A stretch of 64,000 nt of DNA from Ignavibacteriales bacterium (GTDB lineage Bacteria > Bacteroidota > Ignavibacteria > Ignavibacteriales > Ignavibacteriaceae): contig DPRR01000006.1 in assembly GCA_003538625.1 (NCBI GenBank), forward strand, positions 522,826 to 586,825, read 5' to 3'. The first letter of the stretch is position 1. Each line of letters starts with the position of its first letter. Of this stretch, positions 43,692 to 52,772 are shown piece after piece. Below the pieces are notes generated by a model. The model was given only the letters and a program-made list of their open reading frames with translations, was not told where the DNA came from and searched no databases. A program made the position numbers and the translations under genes.

Positions 43692-44957
43692 TCATTTTAT
43701 AAATGTCTTTCCTGTTAAATTTTCTAATTCAATTAATGATTTGTAGTAATCCGCCAACTCAAGCAAGTATTGAGCTTCAGTATCAAACAAAGTTCTTTGT
43801 GCATCTAGCAAATCAATAAACGCAAACCTTCCCTGTAAATATCCCTGTCTTGTAATTTCATAAGCTTTTTCCGATTCCGGCAGAATACTTTCTCTCAATT
43901 GCACTGAATTGTTATATGCACTAAAGAGATTATTAAAAGACGTATTAAGAGATGAAATGACAGCTAACTTCCGTGCTCTTATAATCTCATCCATTTGCTG
44001 AATTCTTACTTCGGCAGATTGGATATTGCCCTGGTTCCTATCAAAAATCGGAATAGGCATTGTAAGACCGGCAATAAAAGCATTTGTTTCAATTTCATTA
44101 AGATAACGAGCACCTAAAATGACAGTAATATCAGGGACTGACTGTGCTTCTTCCAATTCAAGCTCAGCTTTCCTAAGATTGGTTTCATTGTTTAGATATT
44201 TCAATGTTGGAATACTGTCTAATTCCGCAAAAAGATTTTCTTTATCCGGTGGAATAAGAATTTTATCAAAGATACTGGTGGAAGGAACTATATTTTTTTC
44301 AAATGTCCCCAACAGGGAATTTAAAACTGATTGTGCAGATGAATAATTTCTTTCCAGTCGCTGCAATTCTATTTGGCTGTTAATCAAGGCAACCTTTACT
44401 TTGGATTCCTCTGCTGGGGAAGTTCTGCCTGCTTTTACACGTTCAGATATTGTCATTAATATTTCCTCATTTATCTGAATAAATTTTCGCTGCAGCAGTA
44501 TCCGGCTGTGAACTTCAGATAGATTAATAAAAGCCGTCTTAACCCGGGCAATCAAATCAATCTTAATTAATTCGTAGTTTCCAAGTGCTGAATTAATCTC
44601 GTTATCCGCAAGGTTTACACGGCTGCCTCTTTTACCGCCAAGTTCAAACAACTGGCTAGCAGCAATAGTGTACTCAGTTCCCTGAAATCCGTTCAACTCT
44701 TTTCCACCGAAAAAGTTTTCCATTTCAAATCCAGCTTCAGGATTTGGAATTAACCCGGCTTGAATTTTTATTTTCTCCAAAGATTTAATCTCATATTTAA
44801 ATGCTGTTAAATTTGGATTGTTATTTAATGTAGTTTCAACTGCTTCTTCAATCGTAATTTTTTTTTGATCAGTTTCTACTGAATCATTTATCTGCTGTGC
44901 GATGGTAGACAATACCGAACCACACAACCCTAGAATTAATACACTTCTAAAGAGCAT
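43692..44957 (-). CDS. czcC: outer-membrane efflux channel, CzcC/TolC-like
   Basis: The 421-residue protein has a signal peptide (1-20), then two TolC-like repeats of long amphipathic helices with NPNPE and FDRNQGNIQSAE segments typical of CzcC/CusC proteins. The gene order czcC-czcB-czcA is the classic one. Its stop overlaps the first possible start of czcB. The promoter should lie in 44958-45024. Confidence 0.88.
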   Translation of the reverse strand: MLFRSVLILGLCGSVLSTIAQQINDSVETDQKKITIEEAVETTLNNNPNLTAFKYEIKSLEKIKIQAGLIPNPEAGFEMENFFGGKELNGFQGTEYTIAASQLFELGGKRGSRVNLADNEINSALGNYELIKIDLIARVKTAFINLSEVHSRILLQRKFIQINEEILMTISERVKAGRTSPAEESKVKVALINSQIELQRLERNYSSAQSVLNSLLGTFEKNIVPSTSIFDKILIPPDKENLFAELDSIPTLKYLNNETNLRKAELELEEAQSVPDITVILGARYLNEIETNAFIAGLTMPIPIFDRNQGNIQSAEVRIQQMDEIIRARKLAVISSLNTSFNNLFSAYNNSVQLRESILPESEKAYEITRQGYLQGRFAFIDLLDAQRTLFDTEAQYLLELADYYKSLIELENLTGKTFIK

Positions 44958-45024
44958 AGTGTCTCCGTTTTGAGCTAATAAATTATTGTTAAAGTTTTAT
45001 AGGATTATATAGAAAGGCGTAGTG

Positions 45025-45474
45025 CTAAATAAGTAGCAGAACAGTTTTATGCGAGTCTAAGTGAGGTGAACCTAAATTTTGATTTATAGTCGAATAATTA
45101 ATTCTGATTTGATCTACAGAGTAATTAGTGTTTGAATTGAAAAACTCAAAACTAGAAATTAGCTGAATTTTATTTTTCGCAATCGAATAATATTCATCGC
45201 AATTTTCTGAAATTGAAACATCTTCACAGAATGAACAAGCTTCATTATCATCATTGCCTCCTTCTGCTTCGGTAGGACTGCAGCAATCATCTTTATCTGA
45301 CACACTTTCGAGAACAATATTTCCATCACTTTCAAAACACAGATAGTAGTTTTGAAGTACAACGTGTGCCAGCATAAGATGAGTTAAGAATAATATCAAA
45401 ACCAATTTGTTGAGAATGTCAAAGCTGGCAAAATTCTTAATTATTTTTTTGATTTTCGTTTTCACTGGCAACAA
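45025..45474 (-). CDS. small secreted Cys-rich protein
   Basis: The frame starts at TTG 45474; GTG at 45465 is an equally good start, so the exact N-terminus is uncertain. One hydrophobic segment (about residues 22-42) is followed by an acidic Cys-rich stretch (KDDCCSP, ACSFCED and ENCDEY) and a polar tail. It resembles the small secreted proteins that sit next to Czc pumps in Bacteroidetes, but I recognise no named family. It ends 67 bases upstream of the czcC start codon. Confidence 0.55.
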   Translation of the reverse strand: MLPVKTKIKKIIKNFASFDILNKLVLILFLTHLMLAHVVLQNYYLCFESDGNIVLESVSDKDDCCSPTEAEGGNDDNEACSFCEDVSISENCDEYYSIAKNKIQLISSFEFFNSNTNYSVDQIRINYSTINQNLGSPHLDSHKTVLLLI

Positions 45475-45533
45475 ATATATAAAAGTCTTACAACACTTTC
45501 TAAAGAAATAACTGCCCCTGCTCTTTTAAGAAT

Positions 45534-45549
45534 TTTAAAAATATTTAAA
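45534..45549. promoter_or_regulatory. upstream activator dyad, copy 3
   Basis: TTTAAAAATATTTAAA contains the exact 14-mer shared with copies 1 and 2; a TTTTAAGAA half-site lies just upstream and CTTAAAAACC just downstream. It is about 106 bases upstream of the predicted start of the CusCBA operon. It could also act on the divergent Cys-rich gene. Confidence 0.55.
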
Positions 45550-45620
45550 CTCCTTAAAAACCTGTTTTAAAAATCCAAACCAAATATTCTTTTTTCTTTC
45601 AATAATAAAGCTTTTCTTTT

Positions 45621-45636
45621 TGGCATTAGAGTTTCA
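45621..45636 (+). promoter_or_regulatory. sigma-54-like -24/-12 promoter of the CusCBA operon
   Basis: TGGCATTAGAGTTTCA has the GG of the -24 element and TC where GC is usual, ten bases later. The predicted start near 45647 falls just before the small ORF at 45650. It is a weaker match than the site at 27628 but agrees in position with its upstream dyad. Confidence 0.5.
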
Positions 45637-45649
45637 TAAGAGATTTCAA

Positions 45650-45775
45650 ATGTTGAAAATTAATGATATAAAAATGTTTGAAAATGGTTTGATATGGATT
45701 TTAGGTTACCTGGTTTTAACAACCGGATTAATTGTAACCTTTCTAAAAGCGTTTAAGGATAAAAAAGATAATTAG
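45650..45775 (+). CDS. single-helix membrane peptide, 41 residues
   Basis: ATG at 45650 to TAG at 45773-45775 encodes 41 residues with one hydrophobic helix (about 13-33) and a basic tail. It ends ten bases before the outer-membrane channel gene, so it leads the operon. The predicted transcription start is almost at the ATG, so translation may begin at the internal Met (45674). No family is recognised. Confidence 0.45.
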   Translation: MLKINDIKMFENGLIWILGYLVLTTGLIVTFLKAFKDKKDN

Positions 45776-45784
45776 GAAATTTTT

Positions 45785-47044
45785 ATGGCAAAAACTCTTT
45801 TATTGTTTTTTCTGTTTGCAGGAATTATTTCTTCCTATGCACAAACGAAAGACCATTCCCTCGATTCTTTAATAAACCAGGCACTTCAGGTAAGTCCTAA
45901 ATTAAAAATGTTAAAGGAAAAATATAATGCCTCTGAAAGTAGAATTGAAATTAATTCAAATCTAACAGACCCAATGCTTAGTGTGGGATTGATGAACTTA
46001 CCAACTAATTCATTTTCCTTCTCGCAAGAACCGATGACAGGCTTAATAGCAGGTTTAAGCCAGGCATTTCCTTTCCCCGGTAAGCTTGGTTCGGTTGCTG
46101 ATGTTGCTGAAAAGGATGCTGAGATTGTTACAAAAGAGATAGCAGATTCAAGGAATGAAATTAGCAAAATAATTTCTCAAAATTATTGGGAATTGGTTTT
46201 TGTTAGAAAAGCAATTGATGTTGCTTATGAAAGTAAAAGATTATTAAAAGATATAGCTGAAGTTGTAAGAGCTAATTATTCTGTCTCAAAAGCAAGCCAG
46301 CAGAACCTTTTAAAAGTTGAACTGGAAATAACAAATATTACAGATAGAATTGAAGAGATGAAGAGCAAAGAAAATTCTCTTATTTCAATGATAAATGCAC
46401 AGCTTTTAAGAGATGCCCAATCATATGTTCATACAAACGACCTTTCTTCATTTGAATATTTAAGAATTACTCAGGCTAAGCTTGATTCTCTTGCCAGATC
46501 ATACAGACCATTTCTTGAAGGAATTCAACTAGCAAAACAGAAAGCGGTTTTAATGGAAGACCTCGCAAGGTATGATTACTATCCGAATTTCAACTTGTCA
46601 GTGGCTTATACTTATCGGGATGAAATTGCAGCAACTAATACACCTCTGAATGATTTTCTTTCTTTCGCTATAGGTATTTCTCTGCCTCTTAATTATGGTG
46701 GAAAAGTAAGTTCAAAAGTTGAAGAAGCAGAGGCAATGCAAAATATGTATGAGCAACAATACCAAGCTTCTTTACAGATGTTAAATGGAACCTTTGGTGC
46801 ATCGGTTGCAAAGCTTAGCACATTACAGGAGCGAATTAAACTTATTGAAGAAGCACAACTTCCACAGGCAGAACAAACTTTTGCAGCATCTCTATCAAGT
46901 TACCAGGTAGCACAGATTGATTTTATTAATGTAGTTGACGCACAAAATAAATTGTTTCAGGTAGAAACAAATCTCTATAGATTAAAATCAGAATACTTAA
47001 AAGAGATTAATGAACTTGAATTTTTAACAGGGACTGAATTTTAA
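45785..47044 (+). CDS. cusC: outer-membrane efflux channel, CusC/TolC-like
   Basis: The 419-residue protein has a signal peptide ending SYAQ and two TolC-type helical repeats (DPMLSVGLMNLPTNSFSFSQ near the start, then LNYGGKVSSKVEEAEAMQ). It belongs to the CusC-like outer-membrane factors. A TTAGGAAA ribosome binding site precedes the ATG. It leads the adaptor and pump genes with short spacing. Confidence 0.85.
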   Translation: MAKTLLLFFLFAGIISSYAQTKDHSLDSLINQALQVSPKLKMLKEKYNASESRIEINSNLTDPMLSVGLMNLPTNSFSFSQEPMTGLIAGLSQAFPFPGKLGSVADVAEKDAEIVTKEIADSRNEISKIISQNYWELVFVRKAIDVAYESKRLLKDIAEVVRANYSVSKASQQNLLKVELEITNITDRIEEMKSKENSLISMINAQLLRDAQSYVHTNDLSSFEYLRITQAKLDSLARSYRPFLEGIQLAKQKAVLMEDLARYDYYPNFNLSVAYTYRDEIAATNTPLNDFLSFAIGISLPLNYGGKVSSKVEEAEAMQNMYEQQYQASLQMLNGTFGASVAKLSTLQERIKLIEEAQLPQAEQTFAASLSSYQVAQIDFINVVDAQNKLFQVETNLYRLKSEYLKEINELEFLTGTEF

Positions 47045-47058
47045 CAGGAGTAATAAAA

Positions 47059-48762
47059 GTGAAAAAGAAGAGTATAATAATAATTGGACTTACGATAATC
47101 ATAATATCAGTTGGGTTATATTTTATAATTGGGTTAGGTAGTAGTGATAGTAAAACAGATAATACGGAAAAACAACTATATACCTGCGGAATGCATCCAG
47201 ATGTAATTTCCGATGAACCGGGTAACTGCCCGATATGCGGAATGAAGTTAGTTCCTAAAAAAGGAACAGGCACAGCATCAAATACCGGTGAAAGAAAAAT
47301 TCTTTACTGGCGAGCACCAATGGACCCCAATGAAATTTATGACGCACCGGGTAAATCCAAAATGGGAATGGATCTCGTTCCCGTATATGAGGATAATGCA
47401 AGTGGTTCCGGCATTGTTTCAATAGATCCAACTGTTGTTCAAAATATGAATGTTAAAACCGCTTTAGTAGAAAAGAAAGCTCTTTCATCAGAAGTTATTA
47501 CTAACGGTGTTTTAACCACTAATGAAAAAACAGAATATATACTGACAACAAGAGTAAATGGCTGGGTTGAAAACCTCTATATAAATTATACTGGTCAGCC
47601 GGTTGCCAAAGGTCAGAAGCTGATGGACATTTACTCACCTGAGCTAGTCGCCGCTCAACAAGAATTGATTACAGCACTTAATTATCAGAAAGCAGTAAAT
47701 AAGGCAACTTTTGATGAAGTTCGTAAAGGCAGTGATGAGCTCTTGAAGAATGCTATCAGGAAACTCGAGCTTTTGGAAATACCAGAAAGCGATATTGAAA
47801 AAATAATGGAGACCAGAGAATTAAAAACCTACGTTTCTCTTTATGCACAAAGTAACGGTACTGTGTTAGAAAAAAATGTTCTGGATGGACAAAAAATAAT
47901 GGCAGGAATGCCGCTTCTTAAGATTGCCAATCTCTCTAATCTCTGGTTAACTGCGGATGTTTATGAATATGAACTTTCTAAAATACAAGAAGGATCGAAA
48001 GCTGAAATCAGATTCAATTACTTCCCTGGTAAAACTTATGAAGGAAAAGTTTCATTCATTTATCCCACACTTGAATCTAAAACAAGGACAGCTAAAATAA
48101 GAATTGATATTCCTAATCCTAAAGGTGAACTGAAACCATCAATGTTTGCCAATGTAATTATTGAAGGAAAAGATTTAGGCGTTAAACCGGTTATCCCTGA
48201 AAATGCTGTACTGCGAGGCGGTAGAAAAGATATTGTAATAATTGCATTGGCTGAGGGTAAATTTAAACCACAGGAAGTTATACTTGGCGGTTATTCAGAT
48301 GGATACTATCAAGTATTAAATGGATTATCTGAAGGAACCCGAATAGTAACCTCTGCTCAATTCTTAATTGATTCCGAAAGCAATCTAAGAGCCGCCGTAA
48401 GCCAATTCAAAGGGGATGATAAACAAAAAACTCCTGAGAAGGAAGTAATGCCGGAACACAATCACGAGATGACTAGTGATGTTGACAGCGAAACGAAAAC
48501 AGATACCAAACGTAGTGAAAAAATTATGGGCGATGATTCTAATGCTGGTCGTGAAGAAACCTCTCCATTAATTAGAACAGGCGTAATTGATTTGAAAGCG
48601 ATTGATAAGAATAAAGATGGAAACGTCTTTCAGGATTTTATGGACTGGAATGTAATATCCGATGAACCGGGACGATGTCCAATATGTAATATGATTCTGC
48701 AGCAAGTTTCGCTTGACGAAGCAAAGAAAAATTTAATTGACAATGGATTCAAAGTAAAATAA
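47059..48762 (+). CDS. cusB: RND adaptor, CusB-like, with metal-binding modules at both ends
   Basis: The 567-residue protein has one N-terminal membrane helix, then a heavy-metal-binding domain YTCGMHPDV and CPICGMKL (Cys43, His46, Cys57, Cys60), a second APMDPN/KMGMDLVPVYE element (around 85-115), and the CusB hairpin and barrel domains. The last 58 residues (510-567) form an extra module: an EF-hand-like DKNKDGNVFQD and CPICNM (Cys540, Cys543). The same module occurs as the C-terminal part of the protein at 53218-53646. The extra module is not part of E. coli CusB. Confidence 0.9.
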   Translation: MKKKSIIIIGLTIIIISVGLYFIIGLGSSDSKTDNTEKQLYTCGMHPDVISDEPGNCPICGMKLVPKKGTGTASNTGERKILYWRAPMDPNEIYDAPGKSKMGMDLVPVYEDNASGSGIVSIDPTVVQNMNVKTALVEKKALSSEVITNGVLTTNEKTEYILTTRVNGWVENLYINYTGQPVAKGQKLMDIYSPELVAAQQELITALNYQKAVNKATFDEVRKGSDELLKNAIRKLELLEIPESDIEKIMETRELKTYVSLYAQSNGTVLEKNVLDGQKIMAGMPLLKIANLSNLWLTADVYEYELSKIQEGSKAEIRFNYFPGKTYEGKVSFIYPTLESKTRTAKIRIDIPNPKGELKPSMFANVIIEGKDLGVKPVIPENAVLRGGRKDIVIIALAEGKFKPQEVILGGYSDGYYQVLNGLSEGTRIVTSAQFLIDSESNLRAAVSQFKGDDKQKTPEKEVMPEHNHEMTSDVDSETKTDTKRSEKIMGDDSNAGREETSPLIRTGVIDLKAIDKNKDGNVFQDFMDWNVISDEPGRCPICNMILQQVSLDEAKKNLIDNGFKVK

Positions 48763-48781
48763 AGAAAACCGGAGTTTATAA

Positions 48782-51700
48782 ATGGTAACTGGCAGCGGAA
48801 ATAAAGATAGTTTAATTGCCAAGCTAATTGAATGGTCAATAAATAATAAAGTGATGGTTATAATATTAACCTCTGCCTTAATTTTTGCAGGAATCTGGGC
48901 TGTTGTCAATACACCAATTGATGCACTTCCCGATCTTAGTGATGTTCAGGTTATTATTTTAACAGAATATCCTGGACAGGGACCACGCATAGTTGAAGAC
49001 CAGGTAACATATCCTCTTACTACTAAAATGCTTTCTGTTCCTTACGCTAAAGATGTTCGTGGTTATTCAATGTTTGGCTACTCAATGGTTTATATAATAT
49101 TTGAAGACGGAACAGATATATACTGGGCACGAAGCAGAGTTCTAGAATATCTTAGCGGCTTAAAAGGTGCTTTGCCGGATGGTGTCAGCCCTCAGCTTGG
49201 ACCTGATGCTACTGGATTGGGATGGGTTTATCAATATGTGCTTCAATCGGATAAAAGAGATCTTCAGGAGTTGCGTTCAATTCAGGATTTCTTCTTAAAG
49301 TATGAACTCACTTCTCTTCCAGGAGTTGCAGAAGTAGCAAGCATTGGTGGTTTCGTAAAGCAATACCAGGTAAATATTGACCCGACTAAACTTGCAGCAT
49401 ATAATATTCCGCTACAAAAAGTTAAGATGGCTATCCAGCGAAGCAACAATGATGTTGGCGGACGCCTAATGGAAATGGGCGAAATGGAATATATGGTTCG
49501 CGGGCTAGGTTACATAAAAAGTGAGGACGATCTTAAAAATGTTTCCATTGGAGTTTCGCCGAGTACCGGCTCTCCAGTTTATTTATCCGATGTTGCAAAT
49601 GTTACAATAGGGCCGGAACTAAGAAGAGGACTTGCTGAATGGAATGGAGAAGGAGAAACTGTTGGTGGTATCATTATTATTCGATTCGGTGAAAATGCTC
49701 TTGCTGTTATCGATAGAGTAAAAGAAAGACTTGAGGAGTTAAAAAAATCAATGCCGGAAGACATTAAAATTCTTCCAGCTTATGATCGTTCAACTTTGAT
49801 TGAGAGTGCAATTGATAATCTAAAAGATAAACTCACCGAAGAAACAATAATTGTAGCTCTTGTAATTATTGCGTTTTTACTTCATGTAAGAAGCTCACTT
49901 GTTGCAATCTTTACACTTCCAACTGCAGTGTTGGTATCATTTTTAATTATGAAGCTTCAGGGAATTAATGCAAACATTATGTCTCTTGGAGGAATCGCAA
50001 TTGCCATAGGGGCCATGGTGGATGCTTCAATAGTTTTAGTGGAGAACGCTGCCTCGCATATGTCTGAAGAACAAGACAAACCCAAAGATAAACAACGGCA
50101 GCATTGGCAAATTATTCTTGAATCGGCAAAAGAAGTTGGTCCTTCAATTTTCTATTCACTTCTTGTAATAACGGTATCATTTCTTCCTGTGTTTACACTT
50201 GAGCAGCAGGAAGGAAGATTATTCAAACCATTAGCATTCACTAAAACTTATGCAATGGGTGCCGCAGCAATTCTTGCAGTTACTATAGTGCCGGTTCTTT
50301 TAGGCTACTTTGTCCGTGGAAGGATGAGAAAAGAAAACGAAAATCCCATAACAAAATTTCTGGTTAAGCTGTATCATCCAGTCGTTGATTTTGTAATGAG
50401 GAGACGATATTGGGTGATGGGAGGCGCTCTTGTAATTATTCTTGTAACCGTAATTCCTTTCTCGAAACTCGGTTCTGAATTTATGCCCCCTCTATATGAA
50501 GGAGATCTTCTTTATATGCCAACCACTCTTCCGGGTATTTCAATTACTAAAGCCAGAGAAATATTACAACAAACTGATAAGATTATTAAATCCTTTCCGG
50601 AAGTTGAAACTGTTTTTGGTAAAATAGGTCGTGCCGAAACCGCAACCGATCCGGCTCCTCTAACAATGATTGAAACAACCATTCAGCTTAAACCACAAGA
50701 TCAATGGCGGGAAGGAATGACACCGGATAAATTAATTGAAGAATTAAATAATGCAGTTCAAATTTCTGGTTTAACAAATGCCTGGACAATGCCTATCAAA
50801 ACAAGAATTGATATGCTATCGACAGGGATCAAAACTCCCGTAGGAATTAAAATAGCCGGACCTGATTTAAATGTGCTGCAAGATCTAGGTAAACAAATTG
50901 AAGAAGTAGCAAAGACTGTTCCCGGCACCCGCTCGGCTTATGCAGAAAGATCTGTTGGTGGAAACTATGTTGATTTTAGAATTGACAGAGATGCAATTGC
51001 CAGATATGGTTTGAATATTCAGGATGTTCAGGATGTATTTATGTCTGCAGTCGGAGGAATGAATATTACAAAAACAGTTGAAGGGCTTGAACGCTATCCT
51101 GTTAATTTAAGATATCAAAGAGATTACAGAGAAAATATCGAGTCACTTAAAAGAGTACTGGTTCCTTTAACAACAGGGGGGGATATACCTCTTGAAGAAC
51201 TTGGGGAAATTGAAATTGTTAAGGGTCCGCCGATGATCAAATCAGAAAATGCGAGACCAAACACCTGGGTGTTTGTTGATCTTGAAACTTCTGATATAGG
51301 TTCATACATACAAGCCGCAAAAGATGCCATTAATAAACAAGTTACTTTGCCTCCGGGTTATTCAATCAAATGGAGCGGTCAGTATGAATATATGGAAAGG
51401 GCTTCAAAACATCTTTCTATGGTTATTCCGTTAACCCTACTCATCGTAATTGTACTTCTGTATATGAATACCAAATCAATGATTAAAACCGGGATTGTTC
51501 TTCTTGCTCTTCCCTTCTCGATGGTCGGCGCTGTTTGGTTTTTGTATCTGGCGGGATTCAATTTAAGTGTTGCGGTTTGGGTTGGTATAATTGCTCTGCT
51601 TGGCGTTGATGCCGAAACCGGGGTTGTAATGCTTCTCTATCTTGATATTTCGTACGAGAAGTTCAAGAAAAATGGATTACTAAAAACTATGGCAGATCTG

Positions 51701-51985
51701 AAAGAATCAATTTTTGAAGGTGCAGTAAAAAGAGTTCGGCCCAAAATGATGACTGTGATGACAACTATGCTCGGTCTTCTGCCAATCTTAATAGGTGCGG
51801 GAGTCGGTTCAGATACCATGAAAAGAATTGCTGCTCCAATGGTCGGCGGAATCTTAACAAGTTTTATAATGGAATTAACAGTTTACCCGGCAATCTTCTA
51901 TACGATTAAGAAACGCGAAGTCAGAAAAATTTGGAAAGAACAGGAACAACTAAATCCTGATATTAATAAAGGAGAATTAACATGA
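48782..51985 (+). CDS. cusA: RND copper/silver efflux pump, CusA-like
   Basis: The 1067-residue protein has twelve membrane helices and the CusA-type segments LPDLSDVQVIILTEYPGQ, MFGYSMVYIIFEDG, GAMVDASIVLVENAASH and a final EVRKIWKEQEQ tail. The match to CusA/SilA is closer than to CzcA (for example the MFGYSMVYIIFEDGTDIYWA region). It overlaps the next gene by four bases. Together with CusC and CusB it forms a tripartite Cu(I)/Ag(I) exporter. Confidence 0.93.
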   Translation: MVTGSGNKDSLIAKLIEWSINNKVMVIILTSALIFAGIWAVVNTPIDALPDLSDVQVIILTEYPGQGPRIVEDQVTYPLTTKMLSVPYAKDVRGYSMFGYSMVYIIFEDGTDIYWARSRVLEYLSGLKGALPDGVSPQLGPDATGLGWVYQYVLQSDKRDLQELRSIQDFFLKYELTSLPGVAEVASIGGFVKQYQVNIDPTKLAAYNIPLQKVKMAIQRSNNDVGGRLMEMGEMEYMVRGLGYIKSEDDLKNVSIGVSPSTGSPVYLSDVANVTIGPELRRGLAEWNGEGETVGGIIIIRFGENALAVIDRVKERLEELKKSMPEDIKILPAYDRSTLIESAIDNLKDKLTEETIIVALVIIAFLLHVRSSLVAIFTLPTAVLVSFLIMKLQGINANIMSLGGIAIAIGAMVDASIVLVENAASHMSEEQDKPKDKQRQHWQIILESAKEVGPSIFYSLLVITVSFLPVFTLEQQEGRLFKPLAFTKTYAMGAAAILAVTIVPVLLGYFVRGRMRKENENPITKFLVKLYHPVVDFVMRRRYWVMGGALVIILVTVIPFSKLGSEFMPPLYEGDLLYMPTTLPGISITKAREILQQTDKIIKSFPEVETVFGKIGRAETATDPAPLTMIETTIQLKPQDQWREGMTPDKLIEELNNAVQISGLTNAWTMPIKTRIDMLSTGIKTPVGIKIAGPDLNVLQDLGKQIEEVAKTVPGTRSAYAERSVGGNYVDFRIDRDAIARYGLNIQDVQDVFMSAVGGMNITKTVEGLERYPVNLRYQRDYRENIESLKRVLVPLTTGGDIPLEELGEIEIVKGPPMIKSENARPNTWVFVDLETSDIGSYIQAAKDAINKQVTLPPGYSIKWSGQYEYMERASKHLSMVIPLTLLIVIVLLYMNTKSMIKTGIVLLALPFSMVGAVWFLYLAGFNLSVAVWVGIIALLGVDAETGVVMLLYLDISYEKFKKNGLLKTMADLKESIFEGAVKRVRPKMMTVMTTMLGLLPILIGAGVGSDTMKRIAAPMVGGILTSFIMELTVYPAIFYTIKKREVRKIWKEQEQLNPDINKGELT

Positions 51986-52278
51986 AAGCAATTGCCTTGT
52001 TAACAATGGTTTTGATGTTTGCTGGTATAAGCTTATCTCAAACAAAAGATAATATTACAGACTTAAACGAGAAAGTGATTCCAATAAACACTTTGGAAAG
52101 AAATGCTCTGAAACCGATTAATGAAAACTGTCCGGTAGAAAATTTAAAAGTAAACGAAGACGTGACTTTCGTAATCTTTAATAACGTGTTGATTGGATTT
52201 TGCTGTGAAGGCTGCGATGAAGTCTTTTTAAAAAATCCAAAAAATTTTAAAGATAAATTAAAAGGAAAGGATGTTTAA
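51982..52278 (+). CDS. secreted YHS-like metal-binding protein
   Basis: The 98-residue protein has a signal peptide (ending LSQ) and a YHS-like module: NENCPVENLKV and FCCEGCDEVFLKNPKNF. Unlike the other YHS proteins here, it is exported. It starts within the cusA stop (ATGA overlap), so it is translated with the pump and probably delivers or buffers copper in the periplasm. Confidence 0.75.
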   Translation: MKAIALLTMVLMFAGISLSQTKDNITDLNEKVIPINTLERNALKPINENCPVENLKVNEDVTFVIFNNVLIGFCCEGCDEVFLKNPKNFKDKLKGKDV

Positions 52279-52377
52279 ATGGAATATCTGGTTTTAGCCG
52301 GTGTAATAGGTTTATTCATTTTCTTTGGTGTAAGAAAATTTAAAAAAGCCTCTGAAGGCAAAGATTGCTGTAAATAA
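52279..52377 (+). CDS. small Cys-tailed membrane protein, 32 residues
   Basis: ATG at 52279 directly follows the TAA of the previous gene. The product has one membrane helix (2-18), a basic patch and a C-terminal KDCCK. It resembles the small FeoB-associated Cys-rich membrane proteins in length and layout, which carry metal-binding cysteines after one helix. No FeoB is nearby, so here it probably serves copper. Too short for firm assignment. Confidence 0.5.
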   Translation: MEYLVLAGVIGLFIFFGVRKFKKASEGKDCCK

Positions 52378-52390
52378 AAAGAGAAAAACA

Positions 52391-52729
52391 ATGAAAGAAA
52401 TAAAAGCATATATAAGACCAGGAATGATTGACAGGGTTATATCAGCTCTTGAACGAGCCGGAGTAAAGGGAATGACTGTAATAGATGTTTCAACTCTTGG
52501 CGGCTGGGCAGATCCTGAGAATTCGCAATTATCAATCGAATACTGCGAAAAATATTGTAGCAGCGTTAAGATAGAACTTGTTTGCGAGGACAATGAGCTT
52601 GAGAAATTTGTAAACATAATTCTGGATAAAGCTCATACCGGTCAGAAAGGTGACGGGAAAATTTTTATTTCCGATATAACTGATTCAATAAGTATCCGTA
52701 CAAAACAACACGGTGCCAAAGCACTTTAA
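52391..52729 (+). CDS. PII-like protein, second copy
   Basis: The 112-residue product has PII features: MKEIKAYIRPGMIDRVISAL at the start, VKIELVCEDNE, HTGQKGDGKIFISD and the RTKQHG end. The T-loop region is replaced by GGWADPENSQLSIEYCEKYC, with two cysteines and no Tyr51 equivalent. It differs clearly from the PII at 39002-39343. The added cysteines might bind copper. It is in the same operon as cusA. Confidence 0.85.
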   Translation: MKEIKAYIRPGMIDRVISALERAGVKGMTVIDVSTLGGWADPENSQLSIEYCEKYCSSVKIELVCEDNELEKFVNIILDKAHTGQKGDGKIFISDITDSISIRTKQHGAKAL

Positions 52730-52772
52730 ACAAAGATAACAATAATTCAAAATTGATAATGGAGATAAATAA

